In this document: in pieces, positions 1-8,190 of the stretch | Position numbering within the stretch: the stretch's first letter is position 1 | Layout of the letters: every line of letters begins with the position of its first letter | Assembly: GCA_002689925.1 (NCBI GenBank) | Contig: NZIO01000020.1 | Coordinates: forward strand, 1-55,792 | DNA from: Candidatus Pelagibacter sp. | GTDB lineage: Bacteria > Pseudomonadota > Alphaproteobacteria > Pelagibacterales > Pelagibacteraceae | Direction: 5' to 3' | Length of the DNA: 55,792 bases | Position numbers and translations under genes: made by a program | The notes under the pieces: model-generated | Databases searched by the model: none | Told to the model about the DNA's origin: nothing | What the model saw: only the letters and a program-made list of their open reading frames with translations

Positions 1-3
1 AAT

Positions 4-89
4 GCCCTCGTGGTGAAATTGGTAGACACAAAGGACTTAAAATCCTTGCCCTTTTGGGAGTGCCAGTTCGAGTCTGGCCGAGGGCACCA
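4..89 (+). tRNA. tRNA-Leu (anticodon TAA)
   Basis: A class II tRNA. The acceptor stem pairs positions 4-10 with 79-85, followed by discriminator A and an encoded CCA. The anticodon loop centres on TAA, there is a long variable arm, and the T-loop reads TTCGAGT. It reads UUA, a heavily used leucine codon in AT-rich genes. It lies 14 bases before the NAD kinase gene and may share its transcript. Confidence 0.97.
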
Positions 90-103
90 TAAAATTAAAT
101 TTT

Positions 104-880
104 ATGATTTATAAAAATATTCATTTTGTTTTTGACAAGACAGTTAAATCTAAAAGCTGTAAAAATTTTTTTTTGCAAAAATACAGAAATACTTCAATCA
201 AGAAAGCTGAAATAATAGTTGTTGTTGGTGGAGATGGTTTTATGCTTAATACTATTAAGAAATTTGAAAATTTTAAAAAACCTTTTTTTGGAATTAATAA
301 GGGCTCGTATGGTTTTTTAATGAATAAATTTAGCAAGAAAGATATTTTTCTAAGACTGAATAAAACTAAAAAAATAATTATTTCACCTCTAAAGGCAAGA
401 TTAATTACAAAAAATAATAAGAATAAAAGCTCTATAGCTATAAATGAAGTTTCTTTGTTTCGTCAAACAAGACAGACCGCTTCCTTAGAGATTAGATTAA
501 ACAAAAAAATACTAATTAAAAAATTAGTATCAGATGGTGTTTTAGTTTCTACACCAGCTGGAAGTACTGCTTATAATTTTTCTGTTCATGGACCAATACT
601 TTCCCTTGACTCAAAGAATATAGCTGTAACTCCAATAAGTCCTTTTCGTCCCAGAAAATGGAAAGGTTTAATTGTTTCTGCAAACAATATCATCAAAATT
701 AAAAATTTAGATACAAAAAAAAGACCTATAAGTGCAGTAGCAGATAATAATGAGTTTAGAAATATTAAAAAAATAATAATAAAAATTGACAAAAAAAGAA
801 AATTTACTCTTTTGTATGATAAAAATAATAGTTTATTTAGAAAAAATAAATTTGAGCAAAATTTAAATAAACAACCATAA
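104..880 (+). CDS. nadK: NAD kinase
   Basis: Phosphorylates NAD to NADP in the cytoplasm, supplying the cell's NADPH pool. The 258-residue protein has the family GGDG motif at residues 42-45, the NE motif near 114-115, and the segment SDG...PAGSTAY at about 143-157 that shapes the NAD site. The length is usual for a compact bacterial NAD kinase. The ATG lies 14 bases after tRNA-Leu and no better upstream start is seen. The 3' end overlaps by 18 bases a small convergent membrane-protein frame. Family assignment is firm. Confidence 0.95.
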   Translation: MIYKNIHFVFDKTVKSKSCKNFFLQKYRNTSIKKAEIIVVVGGDGFMLNTIKKFENFKKPFFGINKGSYGFLMNKFSKKDIFLRLNKTKKIIISPLKARLITKNNKNKSSIAINEVSLFRQTRQTASLEIRLNKKILIKKLVSDGVLVSTPAGSTAYNFSVHGPILSLDSKNIAVTPISPFRPRKWKGLIVSANNIIKIKNLDTKKRPISAVADNNEFRNIKKIIIKIDKKRKFTLLYDKNNSLFRKNKFEQNLNKQP

Positions 881-1051
881 AACTGTTCCAACAATTGCAA
901 CTACTACAAGTAATATATTAACATTTAACAAATAACCTTTAATTTCTTTTGAAGGTTCTTTATTTTTTCTTTTAGCTCCAAGTGTAATTACAAAATAAAA
1001 TACTAGGATTAACGATAATAATATTAATAAGATTTCAAATTTACTAAACAT
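863..1051 (-). CDS. Small two-helix membrane protein, hypothetical
   Basis: A 62-residue protein of unknown function. It has a hydrophobic segment at about residues 5-24, a charged lysine/glutamate-rich linker at 26-38, and a second hydrophobic segment at about 43-62 ending at the C-terminus. This looks like a helical hairpin in the inner membrane. The frame fills most of an otherwise empty stretch and overlaps the nadK 3' end by 18 bases in convergent orientation. No clear Shine-Dalgarno precedes the ATG, but that is common in this window. I do not recognise a family; it could still be chance, since AT-rich DNA readily yields hydrophobic frames. Confidence 0.5.
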   Translation of the reverse strand: MFSKFEILLILLSLILVFYFVITLGAKRKNKEPSKEIKGYLLNVNILLVVVAIVGTVLWLFI

Positions 1052-1194
1052 AACAACTTTTTTTAAATTTTTAATATATTAAACTAATAGATTACTTGTT
1101 ATTACGTCAATAAGTCCTTTTATACAGAAATTGATTATATTACTAGAAATCCTTTAAATAATGCTTATCTAATATATAAATAGTATAAAATTAT

Positions 1195-1779
1195 ATGATT
1201 AATGAACTTTTAGAATCGATAAGAAAAAGAGATCCTGCGGCTAAATCAAAATTAAGTATTTTGCTTACTTACCCTGGTGTAAAAGCACTTTTTTTTCATA
1301 GAATAGCTAATTTTTTTAGTAAAGCAAAATTTGATTTAATAGCTAGAATGATTTCTCAATTTTCACGTTTCTTAACGGGAATTGAAATACACCCAAGTGC
1401 AAATATAGGAAAAAATTTTTTTATTGATCACGGCATGGGCGTTGTGATTGGTGAAACTTCAGAAATTGGAAATGATGTTACTATTTATCACTCTGTTACA
1501 CTTGGAGGCATCTCTCCAAGTATAAAATCTCATGATCAAAGATTCATTAAAAGACATCCTACCTTAAGAGATAATGTAGTTATTGGATCAGGCGCACAAA
1601 TTTTAGGCCCAATTACTATTGGTGAGAATGCTAATGTAGGTGCAAACTCTGTAGTTATAAAAGATGTTCCTGCAGATGCAATCATGGTTGGTGTTCCAGC
1701 AAAAAATATCGCAAAAAATAATGAAAAAAATAAAGATAAATTTAATCCATATGGGGTTAAAACAGACGATGTTTCATAA
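1195..1779 (+). CDS. cysE: Serine O-acetyltransferase
   Basis: Transfers acetyl from acetyl-CoA to L-serine, giving O-acetylserine for cysteine synthesis. A short 194-residue form (the E. coli enzyme is about 273) with a brief helical N-terminus and then a left-handed beta-helix of hexapeptide repeats. The active-site signature [11 protein letters not shown] begins at residue 78 (Asp78, His79), and the His99 region (YHSVTLGG) matches the family. It sits 18 bases before cysK in the same direction, so an operon is likely. The truncated N-terminus is typical of compact bacterial forms. Confidence 0.94.
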   Translation: MINELLESIRKRDPAAKSKLSILLTYPGVKALFFHRIANFFSKAKFDLIARMISQFSRFLTGIEIHPSANIGKNFFIDHGMGVVIGETSEIGNDVTIYHSVTLGGISPSIKSHDQRFIKRHPTLRDNVVIGSGAQILGPITIGENANVGANSVVIKDVPADAIMVGVPAKNIAKNNEKNKDKFNPYGVKTDDVS

Positions 1780-1797
1780 AATTAGTTTATATTAATC

Positions 1798-2799
1798 ATG
1801 AAAAATACTTATAATGATTTTGTTTCATCAATAGGCAATACACCTCTTATAAAATTGAAAGTAGCATCTGAATTAACAGGATGTTCAATATATGGTAAGG
1901 CAGAATTTTTAAACCCTGGCGGATCTGTTAAAGATAGAGCCGCATATGCATTGATAAAAGATGCGGAAGAAAAAAAATTAATTTCTAAAGGTGGAACAGT
2001 GGTCGAGGGAACAGCTGGTAATACTGGAATAGGTTTAACACTAATAGGAAACTCTCTAGGATATAAATCAGTTATTGTTATGCCAGAAACACAGACTCAA
2101 GAAAAAAAAGATATGTTAAAGTCTATTGGAGCTGATTTAAGATTGGTACCAGCCAAACCTTATAAAGATCCAAACAATTATGTAAAGTATTCAGAACGAT
2201 TAGCTGATGAATTAAAAAATACTAACAACAAGGGTGTCATTTGGGCAAATCAATTTGATAATACGGCTAATTCAAAAGGCCATTACGAAACAACTGGACC
2301 TGAAATTTGGAATCAAACTGAAGGTAAGGTTGATGCTTTTATCTGTTCATCAGGAACAGGTGGAACCATAGCTGGTGTAAGCAAAGCTCTTAAAGAAAAA
2401 AATAAAAATATTAAGATAGCTTTAGCAGACCCTAAAGGCTCATCTTTATTTAGTTATATAAAGACTGGTGAATTAAAATCAGAAGGTAGTTCTATCACCG
2501 AAGGTATTGGATCAAGTCGAGTTACAAAAAATTTTGATGAAGCTATAATTGATAATGCTTTTTCTATAAAAGACAAAGAAGCATTTGCAATTTTATTTAG
2601 TTTGATAGAAAAAGAAGGTTTGAGCCTAGGAACAAGCTCAGGTATTAATGTTGCTGGAGCTATTCAATTAGCTAAAGAGTTAGGTCCTAACCACACTATA
2701 GTAACAATTTTATGTGATACTGCTGAAAAATATCGGAGTAAAATTTTCAATAAAAAATTTCTTAAAGAAAAAGGCTTATCTGCACCTAGCTGGTTATAG
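1798..2799 (+). CDS. cysK: Cysteine synthase A (O-acetylserine sulfhydrylase)
   Basis: A PLP enzyme that condenses O-acetylserine with sulfide to make cysteine. The 333-residue protein carries the PLP-lysine motif GGSVKDRA with Lys45, the substrate loop GTAGNTG at residues 71-77, and the phosphate-binding SSGTGGT further on. A cystathionine beta-synthase-like role is possible within this fold, but pairing with cysE and the absence of a CBS or heme domain favour cysteine synthase. It is followed on the other strand by tRNA-Thr and rlmB. Confidence 0.92.
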   Translation: MKNTYNDFVSSIGNTPLIKLKVASELTGCSIYGKAEFLNPGGSVKDRAAYALIKDAEEKKLISKGGTVVEGTAGNTGIGLTLIGNSLGYKSVIVMPETQTQEKKDMLKSIGADLRLVPAKPYKDPNNYVKYSERLADELKNTNNKGVIWANQFDNTANSKGHYETTGPEIWNQTEGKVDAFICSSGTGGTIAGVSKALKEKNKNIKIALADPKGSSLFSYIKTGELKSEGSSITEGIGSSRVTKNFDEAIIDNAFSIKDKEAFAILFSLIEKEGLSLGTSSGINVAGAIQLAKELGPNHTIVTILCDTAEKYRSKIFNKKFLKEKGLSAPSWL

Positions 2800-2841
2800 A
2801 AAAGAAGTGCAAAAATATAAAAAGTAATAAATGATTATTTT

Positions 2842-2917
2842 TGGTGCCCTCACACGGACTCGAACCGCGAACCTACTGATTACAAATCAGTTGCTCTACC
2901 AATTGAGCTATGAGGGC
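2842..2917 (-). tRNA. tRNA-Thr (anticodon TGT)
   Basis: On the minus strand the acceptor 5' strand (2917-2911) pairs perfectly with 2852-2846, followed by discriminator A and an encoded CCA. The anticodon loop TTTGTAA gives TGT, which reads ACA-type threonine codons. It lies 41 bases after the end of rlmB in the same direction, so the two may be co-transcribed. Confidence 0.97.
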
Positions 2918-2958
2918 TTATGAAGGATTTATGATGATACATCGAAATAGTCAAGATG

Positions 2959-3720
2959 TTAAATTTTATTTAAATGTTTTTTGTTAAAATTAATATAGTG
3001 AAAAACAATAGATGCTGTGTTTGCTATATTTAAACTTTCTACTTTATTGTCTATATTTACTTTTAGAAGGAAATCAGAGTTTTTTAAAGTCTGTCTTTTA
3101 AGGCCAAATCCCTCTGATCCAAAAAGCAAAACACTATTTTCTTTCCACTCAATTTTAGTAAAGTCTTTTTCTCCACTTTTATCAAAACCATAAATCCAAA
3201 AATTTTTAGATTTTAAAAATCTTAGAGAAGTATTTATATTAGAAACTGGAAATATATTCAAATTTTCTACACAACCACTAGCACTTTTGTAAAGCAGCTT
3301 ACTTGTATCAGGAAAAGATCTTTCTTTAACAATTAAACCGTCAACTCCAAAAGCAACAGCACTTCTTATAATAGAACCAATATTTCTAGGATCTGTTACA
3401 TCTTCCAAAACTACAAAGGTAAATTTTTTTTTATTTAAATTTTCTGATATATATTCTTTTAAGCTTATTTGGTCTAAAGGATGTATTTCAGCTATAAGAC
3501 CTTGGTGGGTAATTTGATCTTTTGAACAGTATCTATCTAGCTCCTTTTTTGTTTTGTAATAAATTTTTACATTCTTGAAAAGATTATATTCTTGGTTTTC
3601 TCTATTTAAACTTTTCTTTGACTCTTCTGTTAAAAATACTCTTTCGACTATTCTTTTGGGGTTTTTTAAAGCTTCTGATACCGCATGTTTACCTGCTATC
3701 AGAAATGTTGATTTTTTCAT
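2959..3720 (-). CDS. rlmB: 23S rRNA 2'-O-methyltransferase, SpoU/TrmH family (RlmB-like)
   Basis: A SPOUT-class enzyme that in RlmB methylates the 2'-OH of G2251 in 23S rRNA. Of its 253 residues, about 1-80 form the SpoU substrate-binding domain. The catalytic knot follows: motif 1 around DPRNIGSIIRSA (Asn113, Arg119), motif 2 at FGSEGFG near residue 200, and motif 3 ESLNIANTASI near the end. Other SpoU members have similar motifs, but the N-terminal domain and the neighbourhood (tRNA genes, tuf, secE) favour RlmB. A good minus-strand promoter lies just upstream. Confidence 0.88.
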   Translation of the reverse strand: MKKSTFLIAGKHAVSEALKNPKRIVERVFLTEESKKSLNRENQEYNLFKNVKIYYKTKKELDRYCSKDQITHQGLIAEIHPLDQISLKEYISENLNKKKFTFVVLEDVTDPRNIGSIIRSAVAFGVDGLIVKERSFPDTSKLLYKSASGCVENLNIFPVSNINTSLRFLKSKNFWIYGFDKSGEKDFTKIEWKENSVLLFGSEGFGLKRQTLKNSDFLLKVNIDNKVESLNIANTASIVFHYINFNKKHLNKI

Positions 3721-3735
3721 GTTTTTTTGTAATAA

Positions 3736-3764
3736 AGTATAGAAATATCACAATAATTTGTTAA
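3736..3764 (-). promoter_or_regulatory. Predicted sigma-70-type promoter for rlmB
   Basis: Reading the minus strand, TTAACA (3764-3759) is separated by 17 bases from TATACT (3741-3736). Each hexamer matches five of six consensus positions. Transcription would start only about ten bases before the rlmB ATG, giving a very short leader. This is a motif match only; AT-rich DNA gives many, but spacing and position are good. Confidence 0.45.
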
Positions 3765-3772
3765 ATCATATA

Positions 3773-3801
3773 TTGCAATTAATAAAGAAGATGACTATAA
3801 A
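3773..3801 (+). promoter_or_regulatory. Predicted sigma-70-type promoter for the tRNA-Tyr/tuf transcript
   Basis: TTGCAA (3773-3778), a 17-base spacer and TATAAA (3796-3801) lie about 50 bases upstream of tRNA-Tyr, back to back with the rlmB promoter. The -35 matches four of six and the -10 five of six positions. A short GGGG-TATT-CCCC hairpin (3832-3843) lies between it and the tRNA and could mark 5' processing. It would serve the start of the long plus-strand translation block. Confidence 0.4.
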
Positions 3802-3852
3802 AACTTTGTTGTTAGAAATTTTATCGTTAATGGGGTATTCCCCTGAATTCAT

Positions 3853-3938
<86 letters not shown>

Positions 3939-3993
3939 TTAATTATAAATTTGTAATAACAAGTGTTAAAAAGAGTGTTAAGTTTGGGATTTT

Positions 3994-4067
3994 GCGGGTG
4001 TAGTTCAATGGTAGAACACCAGCCTTCCAAGCTGGTTGTGAGAGTTCGATTCTCTTCACCCGCTCCA
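3994..4067 (+). tRNA. tRNA-Gly (anticodon TCC)
   Basis: Acceptor GCGGGTG (3994-4000) pairs with 4057-4063, followed by discriminator T and an encoded CCA. The anticodon stem CCAGC/GCTGG encloses CTTCCAA, anticodon TCC, which reads GGA and GGG. It lies 55 bases after tRNA-Tyr and 32 bases before tuf, as in many proteobacteria. Confidence 0.97.
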
Positions 4068-4099
4068 TAAAAGTTTTATTAAAAAAAAAAGAGGTTAAA

Positions 4100-5290
4100 A
4101 TGTCGAAAGAAAAATTTGTAAGAAATAAACCCCACTGTAACATTGGTACAATAGGACACGTGGATCATGGTAAAACAACTTTAACTGCAGCAATTACAAA
4201 AACATTAGCTGAATCAGGCGGTGCTAAATTTGTTGCTTACGATCAAATAGATAAAGCTCCTGAAGAAAAAGAGAGAGGTATAACTATTTCAACTGCCCAT
4301 GTTGAGTATGAAACTGAAAAAAGACATTATGCTCATGTAGATTGTCCTGGTCACGCTGACTATGTTAAAAACATGATAACAGGTGCAGCACAAATGGATG
4401 GAGCAATTCTTGTTGTTAATGCTGCTGATGGACCAATGCCTCAAACTAGGGAACATATTCTTTTAGCAAGGCAAGTAGGTGTTCCAGCTATTGTAGTTTT
4501 TTTAAATAAAGTAGATCAAGTTAAAGACAAAGAACTTTTAGATTTGGTTGTTGAAGAAATTAGAGAATTGCTAACCTCTTATAAATTTCCTGGCGACAAA
4601 ATTCCTATCATAAAAGGTTCTGCATTAAATGCTGTTGAAGGTAAAGATGAAGCGACAGGAAAAAATGCTATCTTAGAATTAATGAAAGCTATTGATGAAC
4701 ATATACCACAACCAGAAAGACCAAAAGACAAACCATTCTTAATGCCTGTTGAAGATGTATTTTCAATATCAGGTAGAGGAACAGTTGCAACTGGAAGAGT
4801 AGAATCTGGTGTTATTAAAACTGGTGAAGAAATTGAAATAGTGGGTATGAGAGAAACTAAAAAATCAGTTTGTACTGGAGTAGAAATGTTTAGAAAACTA
4901 CTAGACACTGGTGAAGCTGGAGATAACGTTGGTATTCTTTTAAGAGGTATAGAAAGAACTGATATAGAAAGAGGACAAGTTTTATCAAAACCAGGTTCAG
5001 TTACACCTCACACTAAATTTGAAGCGCAAGCCTATGTACTTAAAAAAGAGGAAGGTGGAAGACACACTCCTTTTTTTACTAAGTATAGACCGCAATTCTA
5101 TTTTAGAACAACAGATGTTACTGGTGAAGTTGAATTACCATCTGGCACTGAAATGGTTATGCCTGGAGATGATGCTAAATTTATAGTTAAACTAATCACT
5201 CCAATTGCGATGAATGAAAAATTAAATTTTGCAATCAGGGAAGGTGGAAGAACAGTAGGTGCTGGGGTAGTTACTAAAATTTTAGAGTAA
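4100..5290 (+). CDS. tuf: Elongation factor Tu
   Basis: A GTPase that delivers aminoacyl-tRNA to the ribosome. The 396 residues have the usual three domains: GTPase with G1 GHVDHGKT at 19-26, the DCPGH switch region and NKVD, then two beta-barrels ending in the conserved [10 protein letters not shown] segment. A purine-rich AGAGG lies eight bases before the ATG. This is the only tuf in the window: no copy follows fusA, so here the gene is embedded in the tRNA-secE-nusG cluster rather than the str operon. Confidence 0.98.
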   Translation: MSKEKFVRNKPHCNIGTIGHVDHGKTTLTAAITKTLAESGGAKFVAYDQIDKAPEEKERGITISTAHVEYETEKRHYAHVDCPGHADYVKNMITGAAQMDGAILVVNAADGPMPQTREHILLARQVGVPAIVVFLNKVDQVKDKELLDLVVEEIRELLTSYKFPGDKIPIIKGSALNAVEGKDEATGKNAILELMKAIDEHIPQPERPKDKPFLMPVEDVFSISGRGTVATGRVESGVIKTGEEIEIVGMRETKKSVCTGVEMFRKLLDTGEAGDNVGILLRGIERTDIERGQVLSKPGSVTPHTKFEAQAYVLKKEEGGRHTPFFTKYRPQFYFRTTDVTGEVELPSGTEMVMPGDDAKFIVKLITPIAMNEKLNFAIREGGRTVGAGVVTKILE

Positions 5291-5297
5291 AACTCAT

Positions 5298-5373
5298 AGG
5301 AGTGTAGCTCAATTGGTAGAGTACTGGTCTCCAAAACCAGAGGTTGTGGGTTCGAGTCCCACCGCTCCTGCCA
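5298..5373 (+). tRNA. tRNA-Trp (anticodon CCA)
   Basis: Acceptor AGGAGTG (5298-5304) pairs with 5363-5369, allowing one T-G wobble, followed by discriminator G and an encoded CCA. The anticodon stem CTGGT/ACCAG encloses CTCCAAA, anticodon CCA. It sits between tuf and secE, a classic position, with 7 bases after the tuf stop. Confidence 0.97.
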
Positions 5374-5394
5374 TAAGAAGCTCCATATAAAAAA

Positions 5395-5586
5395 ATGATC
5401 AATCCATTTAAATTTATTCAAGACGTAAAAAGAGAAGCATTTAGAGTAACTTGGCCTACTAGCAAAGAAACTTTGACAGGCACATTAATGGTTTTAGTTT
5501 TAGCTTTTTTAGCATCAATTTTTTTCTTATTTCTTGATCAAATTTTAAAATTTTTATTAGATATAGTGTTATCTATAAGTATTTAA
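5395..5586 (+). CDS. secE: Preprotein translocase subunit SecE
   Basis: The small clamp subunit of the SecYEG channel. The 63-residue protein is the short single-helix form: a cytoplasmic amphipathic segment with the conserved FREV-like stretch (AFRVTWPTSKET, about residues 15-26), then one membrane helix at about 30-60. Position between tRNA-Trp and nusG is the standard one. Its partner secY lies about 23 kb downstream on the same strand. Confidence 0.95.
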   Translation: MINPFKFIQDVKREAFRVTWPTSKETLTGTLMVLVLAFLASIFFLFLDQILKFLLDIVLSISI

Positions 5587-5594
5587 ACTATAAA

Positions 5595-6125
5595 ATGACT
5601 AACTGGTATATTGTACAGACATATTCGACTTTTGAAAATAAAGTAGCTAATACCTTAAAAGATATTGTTGCTAAAGATAAAATAGAGGATAAAATTGTTG
5701 AAATTTATGTACCTACCCACGAAGTTACTGAAATAAAGAGAGGAAAAAGAACACAAAAAGAAAAAAAATACTTTCCAGGGTATATTTTAGTAAAAATGGA
5801 AATGAACAAGGACTTGTATCATATGGTTAAAAATATTCAAAAAGTAAGTGGTTTTTTGGGTCCTTCTGGCAACCCTGTTCCAATTCCTGACAGCGATATA
5901 CAAAAACTAATGGGCGAAGTAAAAGACGGAGTCAAACAATCAGTAACAGGATTATCTTTTGATATTGGAGAAAAAGTTCAAGTCGTCGATGGACCATTTG
6001 CTTCATTTAATGGTCTAGTTGAAGAAGTTGATGAAGAAAAGTCTAGACTTAAAGTTTCAGTATCTATATTTGGTAGAGCAACTCCTGTAGATTTAGAATA
6101 TACACAGGTGGAAAAGGTTAGTTAA
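5595..6125 (+). CDS. nusG: Transcription termination/antitermination factor NusG
   Basis: Binds RNA polymerase, aiding processivity, Rho action and transcription-translation coupling. Of its 176 residues, about 1-115 form the NGN domain ([16 protein letters not shown] at the start). A C-terminal KOW domain follows, with [13 protein letters not shown] at about 130-142. Usual length. It follows secE by 8 bases and precedes rplK by 4. Confidence 0.97.
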   Translation: MTNWYIVQTYSTFENKVANTLKDIVAKDKIEDKIVEIYVPTHEVTEIKRGKRTQKEKKYFPGYILVKMEMNKDLYHMVKNIQKVSGFLGPSGNPVPIPDSDIQKLMGEVKDGVKQSVTGLSFDIGEKVQVVDGPFASFNGLVEEVDEEKSRLKVSVSIFGRATPVDLEYTQVEKVS

Positions 6126-6129
6126 AATT

Positions 6130-6555
6130 ATGGCAAAAGAAGTCAGTGGATATATAAAATTACAAATTAAAGGTGGTCAAGCAAATCCAGCACCACCTGT
6201 TGGTCCAGCTTTAGGCCAAAGAGGGATTAACATCATGGATTTTTGTAAAGCTTTTAATGAAAAAACAAAAAGTTTTATGGGAAAACCAGTTCCTGTTGTG
6301 ATAACAGTTTATAAAGATAAAAAATTTGATTTTGTAATTAAATCACCACCAGCATCACATTTTATTAAAGAAGCTGCTAAAATAAAATCTGGCTCAAAAG
6401 AACCAGGAAAAGTTATTACTGCAACAATTACAATGAAACAAGCAGAACAAATTGCAAAAGAAAAAATGAAGGATTTAAACGCTTATGATTTAAAAGAAGC
6501 AACTAAAATTATTTGTGGATCTGCAAGATCAATGGGTATAGAGGTAAAAGATTAA
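6130..6555 (+). CDS. rplK: 50S ribosomal protein L11
   Basis: Part of the GTPase-associated centre with the L10-L12 stalk; contacts elongation factors. The 141 residues match family length, with the proline-rich N-terminal segment [14 protein letters not shown] and the C-terminal rRNA-binding domain ending in [10 protein letters not shown]. It overlaps the rplA start by one base (TAATG). Confidence 0.98.
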   Translation: MAKEVSGYIKLQIKGGQANPAPPVGPALGQRGINIMDFCKAFNEKTKSFMGKPVPVVITVYKDKKFDFVIKSPPASHFIKEAAKIKSGSKEPGKVITATITMKQAEQIAKEKMKDLNAYDLKEATKIICGSARSMGIEVKD

Positions 6556-7244
6556 TGAAAAAAAAATCAAAAAGATATAATGAGTTATTAAAGCTTCCTC
6601 GTTTTAAAGGCCAGGGAATTGTGTCAGATATAATTCCTTTTTTAAAAAAAACTTCTACAGCAAAATTTGATGAATCTATTGATGTATCTTTTCAAATAAA
6701 TAAAAAAAATAGCAAAACAGATATTGGAATAAGAACTGTTGTGAACTTACCAAATGGAACAGGAAAAAAAGTTAAAATAGCTGTGCTATGTGAAGATGCT
6801 AAAAGTGATGAAGCAAAGAGTTCAGGAGCAGATATTTATGGATCAGAAGATTTGATTGAAAAAATATCAAAAGGAGAAATGGATTTTGATAAATTAGTGG
6901 CAACTGCACCAATGATGGTAAAAATTTCTAAATTAGGAAAAATTTTAGGTCCAAAAGGATTAATGCCAAATCCAAAATTGGGCACAGTTACAAATGATAT
7001 TAAATCAACTGTCAATTCTTTAAAAACAGGTCAAGTAGAAATTAAAAGTGATAAAGATGGCAATATTGCTACCTCTATAGGAAAAAAAAGTTTTTCAGAT
7101 GAAAAATTAAAAGAAAATTTTGAAGTAATAGCTGAAGCTATTTTAAAAGAGAAACCAAATAATTTTAAAGGTAATTTTATTTTATCCTCATTTATAACAT
7201 CATCTATGGGATTATCACACAAAGTAAAAGTCAAGGTAATTTGA
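6555..7244 (+). CDS. rplA: 50S ribosomal protein L1
   Basis: Forms the mobile L1 stalk that handles exit tRNA. I start it at the ATG at 6555, which overlaps the rplK stop and gives 229 residues beginning [12 protein letters not shown], the usual length. An in-frame upstream codon would add an unrelated 14-residue N-terminus from rplK sequence. The conserved GKILGPKGLMPNPKLGTVT segment is present near residues 132-150. L1 is a known autoregulator of its own operon in other bacteria. Confidence 0.97.
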   Translation: MKKKSKRYNELLKLPRFKGQGIVSDIIPFLKKTSTAKFDESIDVSFQINKKNSKTDIGIRTVVNLPNGTGKKVKIAVLCEDAKSDEAKSSGADIYGSEDLIEKISKGEMDFDKLVATAPMMVKISKLGKILGPKGLMPNPKLGTVTNDIKSTVNSLKTGQVEIKSDKDGNIATSIGKKSFSDEKLKENFEVIAEAILKEKPNNFKGNFILSSFITSSMGLSHKVKVKVI

Positions 7245-7245
7245 A

Positions 7246-7755
7246 ATGAACAAAACTGAAAAACAAAATTATATAAATGAAATGAAGAGTTGTTTTGATA
7301 AAAATGATTCTATTTTGGTTACTCATTATCAAGGTTTGTCTGTAAAACAATTAGATGAATTAAGAAGTGAAATGAGAAAAAATGGAATAATCTTTAAAAT
7401 AACAAAAAATAGAATTACAAAATTAGCTTTAAAAGGAACTCCGTGCCAAAATTTAGAAAAATTTTTTACTGGCCCTACAGCGATTGCTTTTTCTGACGAT
7501 GGAATTTCTTCTGCTAAAATTTTAACAAACTTTTCCAAAACTAATAAAAACCTTAAAATCTTAGGTGGAATAATGGCTGGAGAGCTGTTAGAGGTTAAAG
7601 ATGTGTCTAATATTGCCACATTACCTAATTTAGAGGAAGCAAGGGGCATAATAGTGGGTATTTTGAAGGCATCAGCGCAAAAAATATTAAGTATTTTACT
7701 TGCACCTGGCTCAAAAATTGCTATTTTGGCGCACGAAAAGAGTATTAAATCTTAA
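7246..7755 (+). CDS. rplJ: 50S ribosomal protein L10
   Basis: Base of the ribosomal stalk, anchoring L7/L12 dimers. The 169-residue protein has an N-terminal rRNA-binding part with [12 protein letters not shown] and a C-terminal helix for L12 binding. It starts one base after rplA, so the long rplJ leader known from enterobacteria is absent here and L10 control, if any, must act elsewhere. Confidence 0.96.
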   Translation: MNKTEKQNYINEMKSCFDKNDSILVTHYQGLSVKQLDELRSEMRKNGIIFKITKNRITKLALKGTPCQNLEKFFTGPTAIAFSDDGISSAKILTNFSKTNKNLKILGGIMAGELLEVKDVSNIATLPNLEEARGIIVGILKASAQKILSILLAPGSKIAILAHEKSIKS

Positions 7756-7769
7756 CTAGAAAAAAAATT

Positions 7770-8141
7770 ATGACAGATCTAAATAAAATTATCGATGAGT
7801 TATCCAAATTAACAGTAGTTGAAGCTGCAGAGCTTTCAAAAAAATTAGAAGAAAAATGGGGCGTGTCAGCAGCAGCTCCAGCAGCAGCAGCAGCTCCAGC
7901 AGCCGGTGGTGCAGCGCCTGCAGAAGAAAAATCTGAATTTACAGTTTTCTTGTCAGCAATTGGAGATAAAAAAATTAATGTAATTAAAGAAGTGAGAGCA
8001 TTCACTGGTTTAGGATTAAAAGAAGCAAAAGACTTAGTTGAAGCTGCTCCAAAAGAAATTAAACAAGGCGTTAGTAAAAAAGATGCTGAAGAAGTTAAGA
8101 AAAAATTAGAAGCAGCTGGCGCAAAAGTAGAATTAAAGTAA
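7770..8141 (+). CDS. rplL: 50S ribosomal protein L7/L12
   Basis: The multi-copy stalk protein that recruits translation GTPases. The 123 residues have an N-terminal dimerisation domain (1-30), an alanine/proline-rich flexible hinge (about 33-53) and a C-terminal globular domain ([19 protein letters not shown]) that binds factors. It follows rplJ by 14 bases. A 49-base gap with a strong inverted repeat separates it from rpoB. Confidence 0.97.
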   Translation: MTDLNKIIDELSKLTVVEAAELSKKLEEKWGVSAAAPAAAAAPAAGGAAPAEEKSEFTVFLSAIGDKKINVIKEVRAFTGLGLKEAKDLVEAAPKEIKQGVSKKDAEEVKKKLEAAGAKVELK

Positions 8142-8159
8142 TTTATAAAAACTTAAATA

Positions 8160-8184
8160 TATCTGTATTTTATAACTACAGATA
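8160..8184 (+). promoter_or_regulatory. Inverted repeat (RNA hairpin) between rplL and rpoB
   Basis: TATCTGTA (8160-8167) and TACAGATA (8177-8184) are perfect 8-base complements around a 9-base loop. The stem ends six bases before the rpoB ATG, in the place a Shine-Dalgarno would occupy, and no such site is seen. No T-run follows, so it is not a standard intrinsic terminator. An RNA-processing or translation-control role at the rplL-rpoB junction is inferred by analogy with E. coli, which has attenuation and RNase III processing at this junction. Confidence 0.5.
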
Positions 8185-8190
8185 GCATGC

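Noticed and set aside
586-900. Minus-strand hydrophobic frame of 104 codons opposite nadK
   Set aside because: Antisense shadow of a well-supported NAD kinase; the hydrophobicity comes from reading AT-rich lysine/asparagine codons backwards.
6513-6554. Upstream in-frame extension of rplA
   Set aside because: It would add 14 residues translated from rplK sequence; the ATG at 6555 gives the normal L1 start and length.
7866-7920. GCAGCAGCT-type repeat as a microsatellite
   Set aside because: It encodes the normal alanine-rich hinge of L7/L12 and needs no other explanation.
7745-8005. Minus-strand alanine-rich frame opposite rplL
   Set aside because: The alanine run is the antisense of the alanine-coding L7/L12 hinge (GCA/GCT repeats read as TGC/AGC-shifted codons); rplL is certain.
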